Assembly: GCF_014268495.2 (NCBI RefSeq)
Contig: NZ_CP077087.1
Coordinates: forward strand, 2,731,501-2,795,500
Direction of reading: 5' to 3'
DNA length: 64,000 bases
Origin: Pseudomonas monsensis
Lineage (GTDB): Bacteria; Pseudomonadota; Gammaproteobacteria; Pseudomonadales; Pseudomonadaceae
A model generated the notes under the pieces. The model saw only the letters and a program-made list of their open reading frames with translations. It ran no database searches and had not been told where the DNA came from. A program made the translations under genes and the position numbers. This document shows, one piece after another, positions 1 to 9,105 of this stretch. Within the stretch, counting starts at the first letter, position 1, and each line of letters opens with the position of its first letter.

Positions 1-197
1 CCAGCCGTGAGGAGGCTTACCGGCAATTGCTGCTGATTGCCGAATACCTGGCCCGCACCGAACCCCACAGCCCGGTGCCGTATCTGATCCGGCGCGGGGT
101 CGAGTGGGGCAACAAGCCGCTGAGCGAACTGCTCGGTGAATTGATCTCCGCCGATGCCGAATCGCGACGCCTGTGGACCTTGCTTGGCGTGCTCTAG
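1..197 (+). CDS. tssA: Type VI secretion protein TssA, C-terminal end (partial)
   Basis: Only the last 64 codons are in the window; the frame is open from base 3 to the TAG at 195-197. The tail contains EPHSPVPYLIRRGVEWGN, which matches the conserved C-terminus of ImpA/TssA proteins. These cap or organise the sheath/tail assembly of type VI secretion systems in the cytoplasm. The gene therefore probably closes a T6SS cluster lying to the left. Its stop codon overlaps the stop of the convergent dehydrogenase gene by two bases. The assignment rests on this short but distinctive tail; which TssA class it belongs to cannot be told. Confidence 0.8.
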   Translation, partial: SREEAYRQLLLIAEYLARTEPHSPVPYLIRRGVEWGNKPLSELLGELISADAESRRLWTLLGVL

Positions 198-1162
198 TGC
201 ACGCGCTGGTTGGAGATTCGCGGCGGCAGGGCGATGGGGGTCAGCACCGGTTGCCCGGAGAAAAACGCCACGAGGTTTTTCCCCACCAGTTCCACCGTGC
301 CTTGGGTGGCTTCCGGTGACAACCCGGCGACATGTGGCGTGAGCAACACGTTGCTGAGGGTTTTCAGCGCGTCGGGCACTTGTGGCTCATGATCGAACAC
401 GTCCAGTGCGGCGCCGGCAATGCGCCGTTGCTCGAGGGCGGCGATCAGATCTGCCGTGGCAATCACACTGGCGCGGGCGATATTGACGATAAAGCCTTTC
501 GGCCCGAGGGCATCGAGCACCGCGCGCGTGACCAGCGATTGCGTGCCGATGCCGCCGGGAGTGGCGACGACGAGAAAATCCGAGGCTCTTGCCAGATCGG
601 TCGGGGTCGAGCAAAAGGCGTAGGGCACGTCAGTGCGCACCTGGCGGCTGTGGTAACTGATTGCCATGTCGAAGCCCAGGTGGGCGCGTTTGGCAATCGC
701 CATGCCCACCGCGCCGAGGCCGAGAACCCCCAGGCGTTTGCCCGCCAGCGACGGGCGCATGATCTTTGGCCACTCGCCCCGGCGCACCGCCGCATCGCAG
801 CGCGGAATATCCCGCACCAGCGCCAGCAGCATGGCCATGGCGTGGTCGGCCACCGACGAGGCGTTGACCCCGGCGCCATTGGTGACGGTAATCCCGCGGT
901 CACTGGCGGCTTGCAGATCGACCTGCTCGTAACCGGCGCCGATCACCGTGATGATCTTCAGCGCGGGCAGGGCGGCGATTTCTTCGGCGGTCAGGCCCAG
1001 TGGCCCGCGGGTCAATACGGCGTCGATGCGGCTACCCTGGCTGGCGATGGCCTGCGCGCGTTCGGCCGGCGTCGGCGCGAGAATCAGGTGAAAGCCCTGA
1101 TGTTCGAGAATCGGCAGATAGTCATTGATGGTTTCAACCAGTACCAGAACGGTGGCGGGCAT
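194..1162 (-). CDS. D-isomer specific 2-hydroxyacid dehydrogenase
   Basis: A cytosolic NAD(P)-dependent reductase of 322 aa, normal for the glyoxylate/hydroxypyruvate reductase family. The Rossmann motif GVLGLGAVG lies near residue 150. The family's catalytic Arg-Glu-His set is visible as the NIARASV region, DHEPQVP and the LTPHVAG histidine near the C-terminus. The ATG at 1162 has an AGGAG ribosome site 8-9 bases upstream; a longer open frame to 1240 has no such signal. The gene is convergent with tssA and stands alone. Substrate (glyoxylate, hydroxypyruvate or another 2-ketoacid) cannot be read from sequence. Confidence 0.87.
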   Translation of the reverse strand: MPATVLVLVETINDYLPILEHQGFHLILAPTPAERAQAIASQGSRIDAVLTRGPLGLTAEEIAALPALKIITVIGAGYEQVDLQAASDRGITVTNGAGVNASSVADHAMAMLLALVRDIPRCDAAVRRGEWPKIMRPSLAGKRLGVLGLGAVGMAIAKRAHLGFDMAISYHSRQVRTDVPYAFCSTPTDLARASDFLVVATPGGIGTQSLVTRAVLDALGPKGFIVNIARASVIATADLIAALEQRRIAGAALDVFDHEPQVPDALKTLSNVLLTPHVAGLSPEATQGTVELVGKNLVAFFSGQPVLTPIALPPRISNQRVH

Positions 1163-1330
1163 TGCGCGGCTCCTGAGATCGTCGGCGGGGTTGGTTCGCG
1201 AAAGTCGTAGCAGAGTGCTGATTGCGGAGCGGCCTGGCAATCTTTGTCATTCGCGCTGTGATTGATTCTGGACGCCTTCGCGCAAGAAGCAAGCGCACCG
1301 CAATACCGGCCATCCAGTGTGCCGGCATGA

Positions 1331-1765
1331 TCACTGGGCTGCCCGGGCCCTGGTTTGTTCGGCGAGGGCAATCGGTTTGAAATCATAAGTGGGATAGAAC
1401 TCGGTCCGGTAACTGCCCCACGCGGTGTTCTCCAGGGCGAGGTTGACTTCCGCCAGACGCGAAGCCGGGAAGCGCACGGTGACCACCTGGCCGATGCCCA
1501 TCATGATGTTCCAGCTCACCACTTCGACGCCGGCCGGGGGGAAGGTTTCATAGAACCCCTGGCGAGCGAGCTGAGCCTTGATTTCGCTTAACGGTCGCGA
1601 CTGATCGTGTTTCAGAAACACGGTGAGCATCATCGCGTTGTCCGGAGTGGCAGCCGCATGGTTTGCAGCTGGAGTGACGGCTTGTGCATGAACAGCGCTG
1701 CAGCAGACCGAAGCGATCAGCGCTGTCGACATCAGCAGTGTTTTAAGTTTTTGCACGATGGGCAT
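1331..1765 (-). CDS. Small secreted protein of unknown function
   Basis: A 144-aa protein beginning with a clear Sec signal peptide: basic start, hydrophobic LLMSTALIASVCCSAV, then an AHA/Q-type cleavage site near residue 27. The mature part is about 115 aa, with the core ASRLAEVNLALENTAWGSYR. I do not recognise the family; it looks like a periplasmic protein conserved in pseudomonads. The start at 1765 has a weak, very close AGG; an in-frame ATG eleven codons later would still leave a signal peptide. Nothing in the neighbourhood hints at a role. Confidence 0.6.
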   Translation of the reverse strand: MPIVQKLKTLLMSTALIASVCCSAVHAQAVTPAANHAAATPDNAMMLTVFLKHDQSRPLSEIKAQLARQGFYETFPPAGVEVVSWNIMMGIGQVVTVRFPASRLAEVNLALENTAWGSYRTEFYPTYDFKPIALAEQTRARAAQ

Positions 1766-2181
1766 CCTGTTTTATTGTTTGATGGCCGCCCGGGGTTTCA
1801 TCGGGCGGTATTCATTGCCATATTCGTCGCGGGAAAATATAGGCCCGGATTGAAAGTCTGTTCAATGGCGGGGAAGTTGCTTGTAACAAATAAACTTTTA
1901 GTCACGTTTTGTTATGGTTTTATAAGGTGTTTTTAGTTGTAGGAAATATCTGAGTTCTTTGATGATTTATACGGTGGGTAATATTCTTTTCGCGCGATAC
2001 AGGTGCGGGTTATTGCCAGTCACAATAAATACTTAAACAAAGTTGTAGGAAAACGAGCGCCAATAAAAGAGGGCATTGACGCCGCCGCACTTTGGTGCAA
2101 CGGCGCAGCCCCGGCTCAGAACGTCCCATCGACACGGGTGAGCAGCCCTGCGAACGCCGCGTGGCGGGAGGTGAAGGGCGG
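1766..2181. other. AT-rich intergenic region without a gene
   Basis: About 415 bases between two minus-strand genes. The stretch around 1830-2060 is clearly AT-richer than its surroundings and has no convincing reading frame. A short GC hairpin (CCGCCCGG/CGGGCGG, 1788-1807) lies in what would be the leader of the secreted protein. No terminator with a T-run was found. Confidence 0.5.
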
Positions 2182-2565
2182 TCAACTGGCGTATTGCGCG
2201 ATGCCATTGCCGAACGACCAGTTCTCTTTTTTCACTTCCACCAGATTGATGAACACGTCTTCGAGACGGATGCCCAGTTGGGTGTTGAGGTTTTGGGCGA
2301 TGGTCTGATAGAGCGCTTTTTTCTGCTCCAGGGTGCGGCCTTCGTTGAGCGTTATCTGGATGATTACCAATTGGTCTGTGCGCTGGATGCCCAGGTACTG
2401 CGGGTCGAAAATGAAGTGCTCGCCATCGTGCTCGGCAAGGATCTGGAAGTTGTCGTGCTCCGGCACATTGATGGTGCTGCGCATGGCGGCGTAGACCTGT
2501 TCGCCGATGTGTCTGGCGAAGTGGGGGGCGGGGTTTTGTTTGATGTCAACGCGAACCAAAGGCAT
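2182..2565 (-). CDS. Tautomerase family protein
   Basis: A 127-aa member of the 4-oxalocrotonate tautomerase/MIF superfamily, most like the Tautomerase_2 group. After removal of Met1 the N-terminus is Pro (MPLVRVDI), the general base in this superfamily. The body has the beta-alpha-beta pattern with ILAEHDGEHFIFDP and FINLVEVKKENWSFGNG. Reaction and substrate are unknown; family members tautomerise or dehalogenate small organic acids. The gene appears monocistronic. The tautomerase fold is well supported, the physiological role is not. Confidence 0.83.
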   Translation of the reverse strand: MPLVRVDIKQNPAPHFARHIGEQVYAAMRSTINVPEHDNFQILAEHDGEHFIFDPQYLGIQRTDQLVIIQITLNEGRTLEQKKALYQTIAQNLNTQLGIRLEDVFINLVEVKKENWSFGNGIAQYAS

Positions 2566-2872
2566 GAGAAGGCTCCGCAGGGCAGGGGACTCATCTCACG
2601 CTAGATCATGTGGCCTAAATTGAAAGGCTTGGGTGCTTGAGCTCGAAAAGATGTATCAAAAACGACATTTCAGGTGTCTCTCAGCGACAGCTTTATTCCC
2701 AAAAGCGACACCCCGCTGATCTGCACCGCACAACCATTCCTCAGCTAAGTCTTTGCTTCTGCTCATTTATCGCGGAGAATCGCGCCCCTGTTTCGGCCGG
2801 GGCATGTCTGTCGGTTTTTTCCGATGCGTCCTGACCGAGTGGCAAGTGACCGGAATGCGGAGATCCGACCGG

Positions 2873-4153
2873 ATGAATGATCAGGCCAAAAGCGTCGATC
2901 AACGCTTTGATGCAGCAGCACCCGCTGAACTTTCGAGCTGGAATCGCCAGGACACCACCTGGATGTTGGGACTGTTTGGGACGGCCATCGGCGCCGGTAC
3001 CCTGTTTTTGCCGATCAACGCAGGGCTGGGAGGCTTCTGGCCGCTGGTGATCCTTGCGCTGCTGGCTTTCCCGATGACGTTCTACGCACACCGTGGCCTG
3101 ACCCGCTTCGTGCTCTCCGGTCGCGAAGGCGCCGACATCACTGACGTGGTCGAGGAGCATTTCGGCATCAAGGCCGGGGCGCTGATCACCTTGCTGTATT
3201 TCTTCGCCATCTTCCCGATCCTGCTGATTTACAGCGTTGGCCTGACCAACACGGTCGCGAGTTTCCTTGAACACCAACTGCACATCACGCCACCACCGCG
3301 CGCGTTGCTGTCGTTCGTGCTGATCCTCGGCCTGCTGGCCGTGGTGCGTTGCGGTGAGCAGGCGATCGTCAAGGCGATGAGCCTGATGGTGTATCCGTTT
3401 ATCGTCGCGCTGCTGTTTCTGGCGGTGTATCTGATTCCGCACTGGAACGGTGGCATCCTGACCACCGCTTCGCAGGTGCCCGCACCGTCGGCGCTGCTGC
3501 ACACCCTGTGGCTGGCGATTCCGGTGATGGTGTTCTCGTTCAACCACTCGCCGATCATCTCGGCCTTCGCGGTGGATCAGAAGCGTCGTTACGGGGTTCA
3601 CGCCGAAGAACGCAGCTCGCAGATCCTGTCCCGTGCGCACCTGTTGATGGTGGCGATGGTGCTGTTCTTCGTGTTCAGTTGCGTGCTGACCCTGTCGCCG
3701 GAACAACTGGCCGAAGCCAAGGCGCAGAACCTGTCGATCCTGTCGTACCTGGCCAACCACTTCAGCAACCCGACCATCGCGTTTGCCGCGCCGCTGATTG
3801 CGTTTGTGGCGATTTCCAAGTCGTTCCTCGGTCACTACATCGGTGCCAGTGAAGGCTTGAAAGGCCTGATCGTCAAAAGCGGCAAGCGTCCGGGTGCCAA
3901 GGCGCTGGATCGCATTGTCGCGGCGTTCATGCTGGTCATCTGCTGGATCGTCGCAACGCTGAACCCGAGCATCCTCGGCATGATCGAGACCATCGGTGGT
4001 CCGGTGATCGCAGCCATCCTGTTCCTGATGCCGATGTATGCGATTCGCAAGGTGCCGGCGATGGCCCGTTATCGTGGTCAGGCGTCGAACGTATTTGTCA
4101 CCGCCGTGGGGCTGGTAGCGATTTCGGCGCTGGTTTATTCGCTGAGCGCTTAA
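2873..4153 (+). CDS. HAAAP-family amino acid permease (serine/threonine type)
   Basis: An inner-membrane transporter of 426 aa with about eleven hydrophobic segments. The N-terminal GLFGTAIGAGTLFLPINAG is the signature of hydroxy/aromatic amino acid permeases such as SdaC and TdcC, which import serine or threonine by cation symport. The open frame extends upstream to 2753, but the ATG at 2873 is preferred because GGAG lies about ten bases before it and MNDQAKSV is a normal hydrophilic leader. Followed by a palindromic repeat and a strong terminator. The exact substrate among serine, threonine or an aromatic amino acid is inferred only. Confidence 0.85.
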   Translation: MNDQAKSVDQRFDAAAPAELSSWNRQDTTWMLGLFGTAIGAGTLFLPINAGLGGFWPLVILALLAFPMTFYAHRGLTRFVLSGREGADITDVVEEHFGIKAGALITLLYFFAIFPILLIYSVGLTNTVASFLEHQLHITPPPRALLSFVLILGLLAVVRCGEQAIVKAMSLMVYPFIVALLFLAVYLIPHWNGGILTTASQVPAPSALLHTLWLAIPVMVFSFNHSPIISAFAVDQKRRYGVHAEERSSQILSRAHLLMVAMVLFFVFSCVLTLSPEQLAEAKAQNLSILSYLANHFSNPTIAFAAPLIAFVAISKSFLGHYIGASEGLKGLIVKSGKRPGAKALDRIVAAFMLVICWIVATLNPSILGMIETIGGPVIAAILFLMPMYAIRKVPAMARYRGQASNVFVTAVGLVAISALVYSLSA

Positions 4154-4166
4154 GGCGAGATCGAGA

Positions 4167-4222
4167 GATCGCCGCCTGCGGGGTTTTATCTACACCCGCA
4201 GGCGCTGCCGAGGGCGGCGATC
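4167..4222. repeat. GATCGC-type palindromic intergenic repeat
   Basis: Inverted repeat: GATCGCCGCCTGCGGG pairs with CCGCAGG...GGCGGCGATC. It is one of four copies of the same family in this window, the others being at 11311-11400, 30158-30234 and 54645-54707. It sits just downstream of the permease gene, the usual place for REP-like elements in Pseudomonas. Confidence 0.75.
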
Positions 4223-4244
4223 TTTTGCTTTTCAGCTACAGTAG

Positions 4245-4280
4245 GCCGCTGCGCATCCGTGATGCGCAGCGGCTTTTTTT
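4245..4280 (+). terminator. Intrinsic terminator directly in front of the SulP gene
   Basis: A perfect 13-bp stem (GCCGCTGCGCATC with GATGCGCAGCGGC), a 3-base loop and seven T residues: a textbook Rho-independent terminator on the plus strand. It ends only 17 bases before the preferred TTG start of the SulP gene. It either ends the permease transcript or acts as an attenuator in the SulP leader. Confidence 0.85.
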
Positions 4281-4297
4281 CGTCTGGAGACAGTGGA

Positions 4298-5953
4298 TTG
4301 TCGAGCGCGCCCCAAGCTGTAGAACCACCCAATCGCTGGCAGGACATTCTCGCCGGACTGTCGATTGCCGGCCTGTTGTTGCCCGAAGCCGTCGCCTATT
4401 CGACCATCGCCGCATTGGCGCCCCAGGCCGGGGTAATTGCCTTGTTTGCGGGTTTGCTCTGCTATGGGCTGTTCGGCACCAGCCGTTTCGCCATCGTCTC
4501 GGCGACGTCATCGTCAGCTGCCGTGCTGGCGGCGGCCACGGCGTCGCTGGCCAATGGCGATCCGCAACTGCGCGCGAGCCTGGCGATCGGCCTGGTGCTG
4601 GTCACGGGTGGGTTGTTTCTGCTGGCGGGGATCTTTCGTTTTGGTAGCGTTACCGCGTTTATCGCCAAACCGGTGTTGCGCGGATTTGCCTTCGGACTGG
4701 CGCTGACCATCATTATCAAGCAGGTCGCCAGCGTCGTCGGCGTGCACTTGACCGACGCGAATCTGGTGCGCTTCGCCCCGCAATTACTCGAACAACTGCC
4801 GCAATGGAACTGGCCGGCGGCCGCTGTCGCTGGCGTCGCGCTGGTGTTGTTGTGGCTGTTTTCGCGATTCCCCCGAGTGCCCGGTGGCTTGCTGGTGGTC
4901 GGCATCGGCATCGCCGCCGGGCAGTGGCTGAACCTGCCGGCGTATGGCGTGAAGATGATCGGGCTGATTGACCTGAGTCTGGAGGTGCCGAATCTGCCGG
5001 TGTTGCCGTTCGCTGACTGGCTCCGGTTGGGTGAAGTGGCGTTCGCGATGGTGATGATTCTGTATGCCGAGTCCTACGGTTCGATCAGCTCGTTTGCGCT
5101 CAAGCATGGCGACCGCGTCACCTCCAACCGCGATCTGCTGGCACTCGGCGCCTCGAATCTGCTGTCTGGATTGTTCCACGGCATGCCGGCAGGGGCGGGC
5201 TATTCGGCGACTTCGGCGAACGAGGCAGCGGGGGCAACGTCACGCTGGGCGGGCGGGGTAGCGGCGCTGGTGGTGCTAGTGATCGTACTGACGGTGCTGC
5301 CATGGATCGCCCTGACGCCGGAGCCGATTCTGGCGGCGATCGTCATGCACGCCCTTGGCCGCGGCTTGAGTCTGCAGCCGCTGGGCCGCTATTTCATCTG
5401 GCGTCGGGACCGGGTGCTGGTGTTGTGCGCGGTGGCGGCGGTGCTGGTGCTGGGTATTCTCGACGGCTTGCTGGTGTCGGTAGCCATCAGCGTGTTGCTG
5501 ATGCTCAAACAGATGTCGGCGGCGGATATTCAGGTGCTCGGGCGGATCGACGGCGGGCACGATTTTGTCGATTTGCAGCGCCATCCAACGGCGATGGTTG
5601 AGCCGGGCGTGTTGATCTTGCGACCCAGCGAGGCGCTGTTTTTCGCCAATGTGGAGCGAATTCTCGGTGCGGCGCTGCACTTGATACGTCATTCGGACGC
5701 GCCGCTGCATACGGTGATTATCAGTCTGGAGGAAAGCCCGGACCTGGACGGTACCAGTATCGAGGCGATGCAGGAGTTCTTCCTGCGCGTGCATCAGGAA
5801 GACAAGCGGTTGATTCTGGCGCGGCTCAAGCATGAGGCGCTGGCTGCGCTGGAAGCGTTGCCGGAGGTTACGGCCAATGGGGTGATCCTCAGCGGATTGA
5901 GCGTTGATGGCGCGGTGCAGCAGGCCCTCAAGCCCAACACTGACCCCTTGTAG
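4298..5953 (+). CDS. SulP/SLC26-family anion transporter with STAS domain
   Basis: A 551-aa inner-membrane protein. The first part (DILAGLSIAGLLLPEAVAYS) is the conserved start of SulP transporters; about ten to twelve membrane segments follow. A STAS regulatory domain fills the last ~130 residues (GVLILRPSEALFFANVERIL, then SLEESPDLDGTSIEAM with the family's D-x-T/S). The frame is open from a GTG at 4259, but that codon sits in the loop of a perfect terminator hairpin. The TTG at 4298 has GGAGA nine bases ahead and is preferred. SulP members move sulfate, bicarbonate or dicarboxylates; the substrate here is unknown. Confidence 0.86.
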   Translation: MSSAPQAVEPPNRWQDILAGLSIAGLLLPEAVAYSTIAALAPQAGVIALFAGLLCYGLFGTSRFAIVSATSSSAAVLAAATASLANGDPQLRASLAIGLVLVTGGLFLLAGIFRFGSVTAFIAKPVLRGFAFGLALTIIIKQVASVVGVHLTDANLVRFAPQLLEQLPQWNWPAAAVAGVALVLLWLFSRFPRVPGGLLVVGIGIAAGQWLNLPAYGVKMIGLIDLSLEVPNLPVLPFADWLRLGEVAFAMVMILYAESYGSISSFALKHGDRVTSNRDLLALGASNLLSGLFHGMPAGAGYSATSANEAAGATSRWAGGVAALVVLVIVLTVLPWIALTPEPILAAIVMHALGRGLSLQPLGRYFIWRRDRVLVLCAVAAVLVLGILDGLLVSVAISVLLMLKQMSAADIQVLGRIDGGHDFVDLQRHPTAMVEPGVLILRPSEALFFANVERILGAALHLIRHSDAPLHTVIISLEESPDLDGTSIEAMQEFFLRVHQEDKRLILARLKHEALAALEALPEVTANGVILSGLSVDGAVQQALKPNTDPL

Positions 5954-5974
5954 GCCTTCGCTATTTTCAACGTA

Positions 5975-6015
5975 TAAAAAAACGCCGCTCATCTCACGAT
6001 GGGCCGCGTTTTTCA
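5975..6015. terminator. Bidirectional terminator between the SulP gene and acnB
   Basis: Imperfect stem (AACGCCGCTCATC against GATGGGCCGCGTT, two mismatches, short loop) with an A-run on one side and a T-run on the other. It can end both the plus-strand SulP transcript and the minus-strand acnB transcript. Confidence 0.8.
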
Positions 6016-6028
6016 TTGCTTTGTAACG

Positions 6029-8638
6029 TTAGGCTTGAACGACCGGGATCTTGGCGTTCGCAGCAGCTTCACGGAACTCGGCGATCTGGTCGAAGGACAG
6101 GTAGCGGTAAACATCGGCCGCCATGCTGTCGATCTTGCCAGCGTATTTCATGTACTCCTCGACGGTCGGCAGGCGACCCAGGATCGAGGCTACGGACGCC
6201 AGCTCAGCCGAAGCCAGGTAGACGTTCGCGCCGTCGCCCAGACGGTTCGGGAAGTTACGGGTCGAAGTCGAGACCACGGTGCTGTTCGGCTCAACGCGTG
6301 CCTGGTTACCCATGCACAGCGAGCAGCCTGGCATTTCCATGCGTGCGCCGGCCTTGCCGTAGATGCCGTAGTAGCCTTCTTCGGTCAGTTGGTGAGCGTC
6401 CATCTTGGTCGGCGGCGACAGCCACAGACGGGTTGGCAGCTGACCCTTGACCTGATCCAGCAGCTTACCGGCAGCGCGGAAGTGACCGATGTTGGTCATG
6501 CACGAACCGATGAACACTTCGTCGATCTTCTCGCCAGCAACGCTGGACAGCAGACGGGCGTCGTCCGGGTCGTTCGGCGCGCACAGTACAGGCTCGCTGA
6601 TGTCGGCCAGGTCGATTTCGATGACTTCGGCGTATTCGGCGTCGGCATCGGCTTCCATCAGTTCCGGGTTGGCAACCCAGGCTTCCATCGCTTGCGCGCG
6701 ACGTTCCAGGGTACGCGCATCGCCGTAGCCTTCGCCGATCATCCAGCGCAGCAGGGTGATGTTGGAGTTCAGGTACTCGGTGATCGACTCTTTCGACAGC
6801 TTGATGGTGCAACCGGCAGCCGAACGCTCGGCCGAGGCGTCGGACAGTTCGAACGCCTGTTCCAGGGTCAGACCTTCCAGGCCTTCGATTTCCAGGATGC
6901 GGCCGGAGAAGGCGTTTTTCTTGCCTTTCTTCTCGACGGTCAGCAGACCGTTCTGGATGGCGAAGTAAGGAATCGCATGAACCAGGTCACGCAGGGTGAT
7001 GCCAGGTTTCATTTTGCCTTTGAAGCGCACCAGGATCGATTCCGGCATGTCCAGCGGCATGACGCCGGTGGCAGCGGCGAACGCGACCAGACCGGAACCG
7101 GCCGGGAACGAGATGCCCATCGGGAAACGGGTGTGCGAGTCACCACCGGTACCTACGGTGTCCGGCAGCAGCATGCGGTTCAGCCACGAGTGGATGATGC
7201 CGTCGCCCGGACGCAGGGAAACGCCGCCGCGGGTCATGATGAAGTCAGGCAGGGTGTGGTGAGTGGTCACGTCGATCGGCTTTGGATACGCCGCGGTATG
7301 GCAGAACGACTGCATTACCAGGTCAGCGGAGAAGCCCAGGCACGCCAGGTCTTTCAGTTCGTCACGGGTCATTGGACCGGTGGTGTCCTGAGAACCTACG
7401 GTGGTCATCTTCGGTTCGCAGTAGGTGCCAGGACGAACGCCTTGGCCTTCTGCCAGACCGCACGCCTTGCCGACCATTTTCTGCGCCAGGGTGAAGCCCT
7501 TGGTGCTTTCAGCCGGTGCTTCCGGCTTCTTGAACAGGTCGAATGCTGGCAGACCCAGTTCGGCGCGAGCCTTCTCGGTCAGGCCACGGCCGATGATCAG
7601 CGGGATACGACCGCCGGCACGGACTTCGTCCAGCAGCACAGGGGTCTTCATTTCGAAGGTGGTGATGACTTCGTCGGTACCGTGCTTGCAGACTTTGCCA
7701 GCGTGCGGGTACAGGTCGATCACGTCGCCCATGTTCATGTTCGATACGTCGAACTCGATTGGCAGTGCGCCGGCATCTTCCATGGTGTTGTAGAAGATCG
7801 GAGCGATTTTGCTGCCGAAGCAGAAACCGCCAGCGCGCTTGTTCGGCACGTAAGGGATGTCGTCGCCGAAGAACCACAGCACCGAGTTGGTCGCCGATTT
7901 ACGCGAAGAACCGGTACCGACCACGTCACCGACGTAGGCGATCGGGAAGCCTTGACCGCGCATTTCTTCGATCTGCTTCATCGGGCCGGTCTTGCCTTGC
8001 TCGTCCGGAACGATGCCGTCACGGGCCATTTTCAGCATGGCCAGGGCGTGCAGCGGGATGTCCGGACGCGACCAGGCGTCTGGCGCCGGGGACAGGTCGT
8101 CGGTGTTGGTTTCGCCGGTTACTTTGAATACGCGCAGGCTGATTTTGTCTTCCAGCACAGGGCGCTTCTTGAACCACTCGCCGTCAGCCCAGGATTGCAG
8201 CACGGCTTTGGCGTGAACGTTGCCGTTCTTGGCTTTTTCAGCCACGTCGTGGAAGGCATCGAACATCAGCAGGGTGTGCTTGAGTTCTTCGGCAGCCACT
8301 GGCGCCAGTTCGGCGTCGTCCAGCAGTTCAACCAGGGTCACGATGTTGTAGCCGCCCTGCATGGTGCCGAGCAGTTCTACAGCGCGCTTCTTGTCCAGCA
8401 GAGGGGAGGTGACTTCGCCTTTGGCCAGGGCCGACAGGAAACCGGCTTTGACGTAAGCGGCTTCGTCCACTCCTGGTGGTACGCGATTGGTGATCAGGTC
8501 AACGAGGAAAGCTTCTTCGCCAGCCGGAGGATTCTTCAGCAGCTCGACCAGGCCTGCAGTTTGTTCGGCGTTAAGCGGCTGGGGAACGATACCCAGGGCT
8601 GCACGCTCTTCGATATGTTTGCGGTAGGCTTCAAGCAC
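6029..8638 (-). CDS. acnB: Aconitate hydratase B
   Basis: Cytosolic [4Fe-4S] enzyme of the TCA and glyoxylate cycles, interconverting citrate and isocitrate; some AcnB proteins also act on 2-methylcitrate. At 869 aa it has the standard AcnB length and domain order: HEAT-like N-terminal domain, swivelling domain with VVGTGSSRKSATNS, then the catalytic part. Iron-sulfur ligands appear in SCMTNIGHF and GCSLCMGNQ. The start is GTG at 8638 (protein LEAYRKHIEER) with GAGGG seven to eight bases upstream; the frame continues further but without an AcnB-like leader. It is a single gene with a terminator behind and a long palindromic leader region in front. Confidence 0.97.
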   Translation of the reverse strand: MLEAYRKHIEERAALGIVPQPLNAEQTAGLVELLKNPPAGEEAFLVDLITNRVPPGVDEAAYVKAGFLSALAKGEVTSPLLDKKRAVELLGTMQGGYNIVTLVELLDDAELAPVAAEELKHTLLMFDAFHDVAEKAKNGNVHAKAVLQSWADGEWFKKRPVLEDKISLRVFKVTGETNTDDLSPAPDAWSRPDIPLHALAMLKMARDGIVPDEQGKTGPMKQIEEMRGQGFPIAYVGDVVGTGSSRKSATNSVLWFFGDDIPYVPNKRAGGFCFGSKIAPIFYNTMEDAGALPIEFDVSNMNMGDVIDLYPHAGKVCKHGTDEVITTFEMKTPVLLDEVRAGGRIPLIIGRGLTEKARAELGLPAFDLFKKPEAPAESTKGFTLAQKMVGKACGLAEGQGVRPGTYCEPKMTTVGSQDTTGPMTRDELKDLACLGFSADLVMQSFCHTAAYPKPIDVTTHHTLPDFIMTRGGVSLRPGDGIIHSWLNRMLLPDTVGTGGDSHTRFPMGISFPAGSGLVAFAAATGVMPLDMPESILVRFKGKMKPGITLRDLVHAIPYFAIQNGLLTVEKKGKKNAFSGRILEIEGLEGLTLEQAFELSDASAERSAAGCTIKLSKESITEYLNSNITLLRWMIGEGYGDARTLERRAQAMEAWVANPELMEADADAEYAEVIEIDLADISEPVLCAPNDPDDARLLSSVAGEKIDEVFIGSCMTNIGHFRAAGKLLDQVKGQLPTRLWLSPPTKMDAHQLTEEGYYGIYGKAGARMEMPGCSLCMGNQARVEPNSTVVSTSTRNFPNRLGDGANVYLASAELASVASILGRLPTVEEYMKYAGKIDSMAADVYRYLSFDQIAEFREAAANAKIPVVQA

Positions 8639-8758
8639 AGTTATTACCCTCATCAGTGGTCCCAAATGGGTGTCCGGGACGCTCATCCCGAAATGGCCGT
8701 ACTCATGCACCTCACGACGTTGTGGGTCGCTCGGTCAGAATTACCGGCAATTCCTTAC

Positions 8759-8899
8759 AGAAGCTGCTTTCAAAGTTTTACGCCTGCAGAACGGGGAGCT
8801 GATGAGGGTTGGCGACAGGCTTTTCCCCGCTGGAAAAACCCTTCGCCAACACCGCTCTGAAGGAACGACTGTGCTCGTGACGCTTTGAAAACAGCTTCT
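8759..8899. repeat. Nested 140-bp palindrome upstream of acnB
   Basis: Outer arms AGAAGCTGCTTTCAAAG (8759-8775) and CTTTGAAAACAGCTTCT (8883-8899) pair with one mismatch. Inside, GTTGGCGA and TCGCCAAC plus GGCTTTTCC and GGAAAAACC form a second hairpin (about 8813-8856). The whole gap 8639-9105 holds no convincing gene. This could be a miniature mobile element or a structured leader RNA of acnB. Confidence 0.6.
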
Positions 8900-9105
8900 A
8901 ACGGACATTGGCGCCTTAAAAGGCTGGCTGATTCTACGGCAAAAAAAATTTAAAGGTAAGTCGGGCTCTATTGGACTTTGGTGGCGTTGTGCGTGCACGG
9001 GGCAAACCGCGATCGAGGCCTTGCCCCTGACGTTTGAGGGGTGATCAATGCCCGACAAAGGGCTAACATGCCGGCCTGTTCCGCGTTTCAGTGTTTTGCC
9101 AATTT

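Noticed and set aside
2741..3835. 364-codon minus-strand frame opposite the HAAAP permease
   Set aside because: His/Gln/Arg-rich shadow frame of a hydrophobic transporter gene.
5999..8860. A 953-codon open frame on the plus strand across acnB
   Set aside because: It is exactly opposite acnB, starts within the acnB terminator and gives low-complexity H/D/V/G/R-rich protein with no domain; a by-product of GC-rich codon use.
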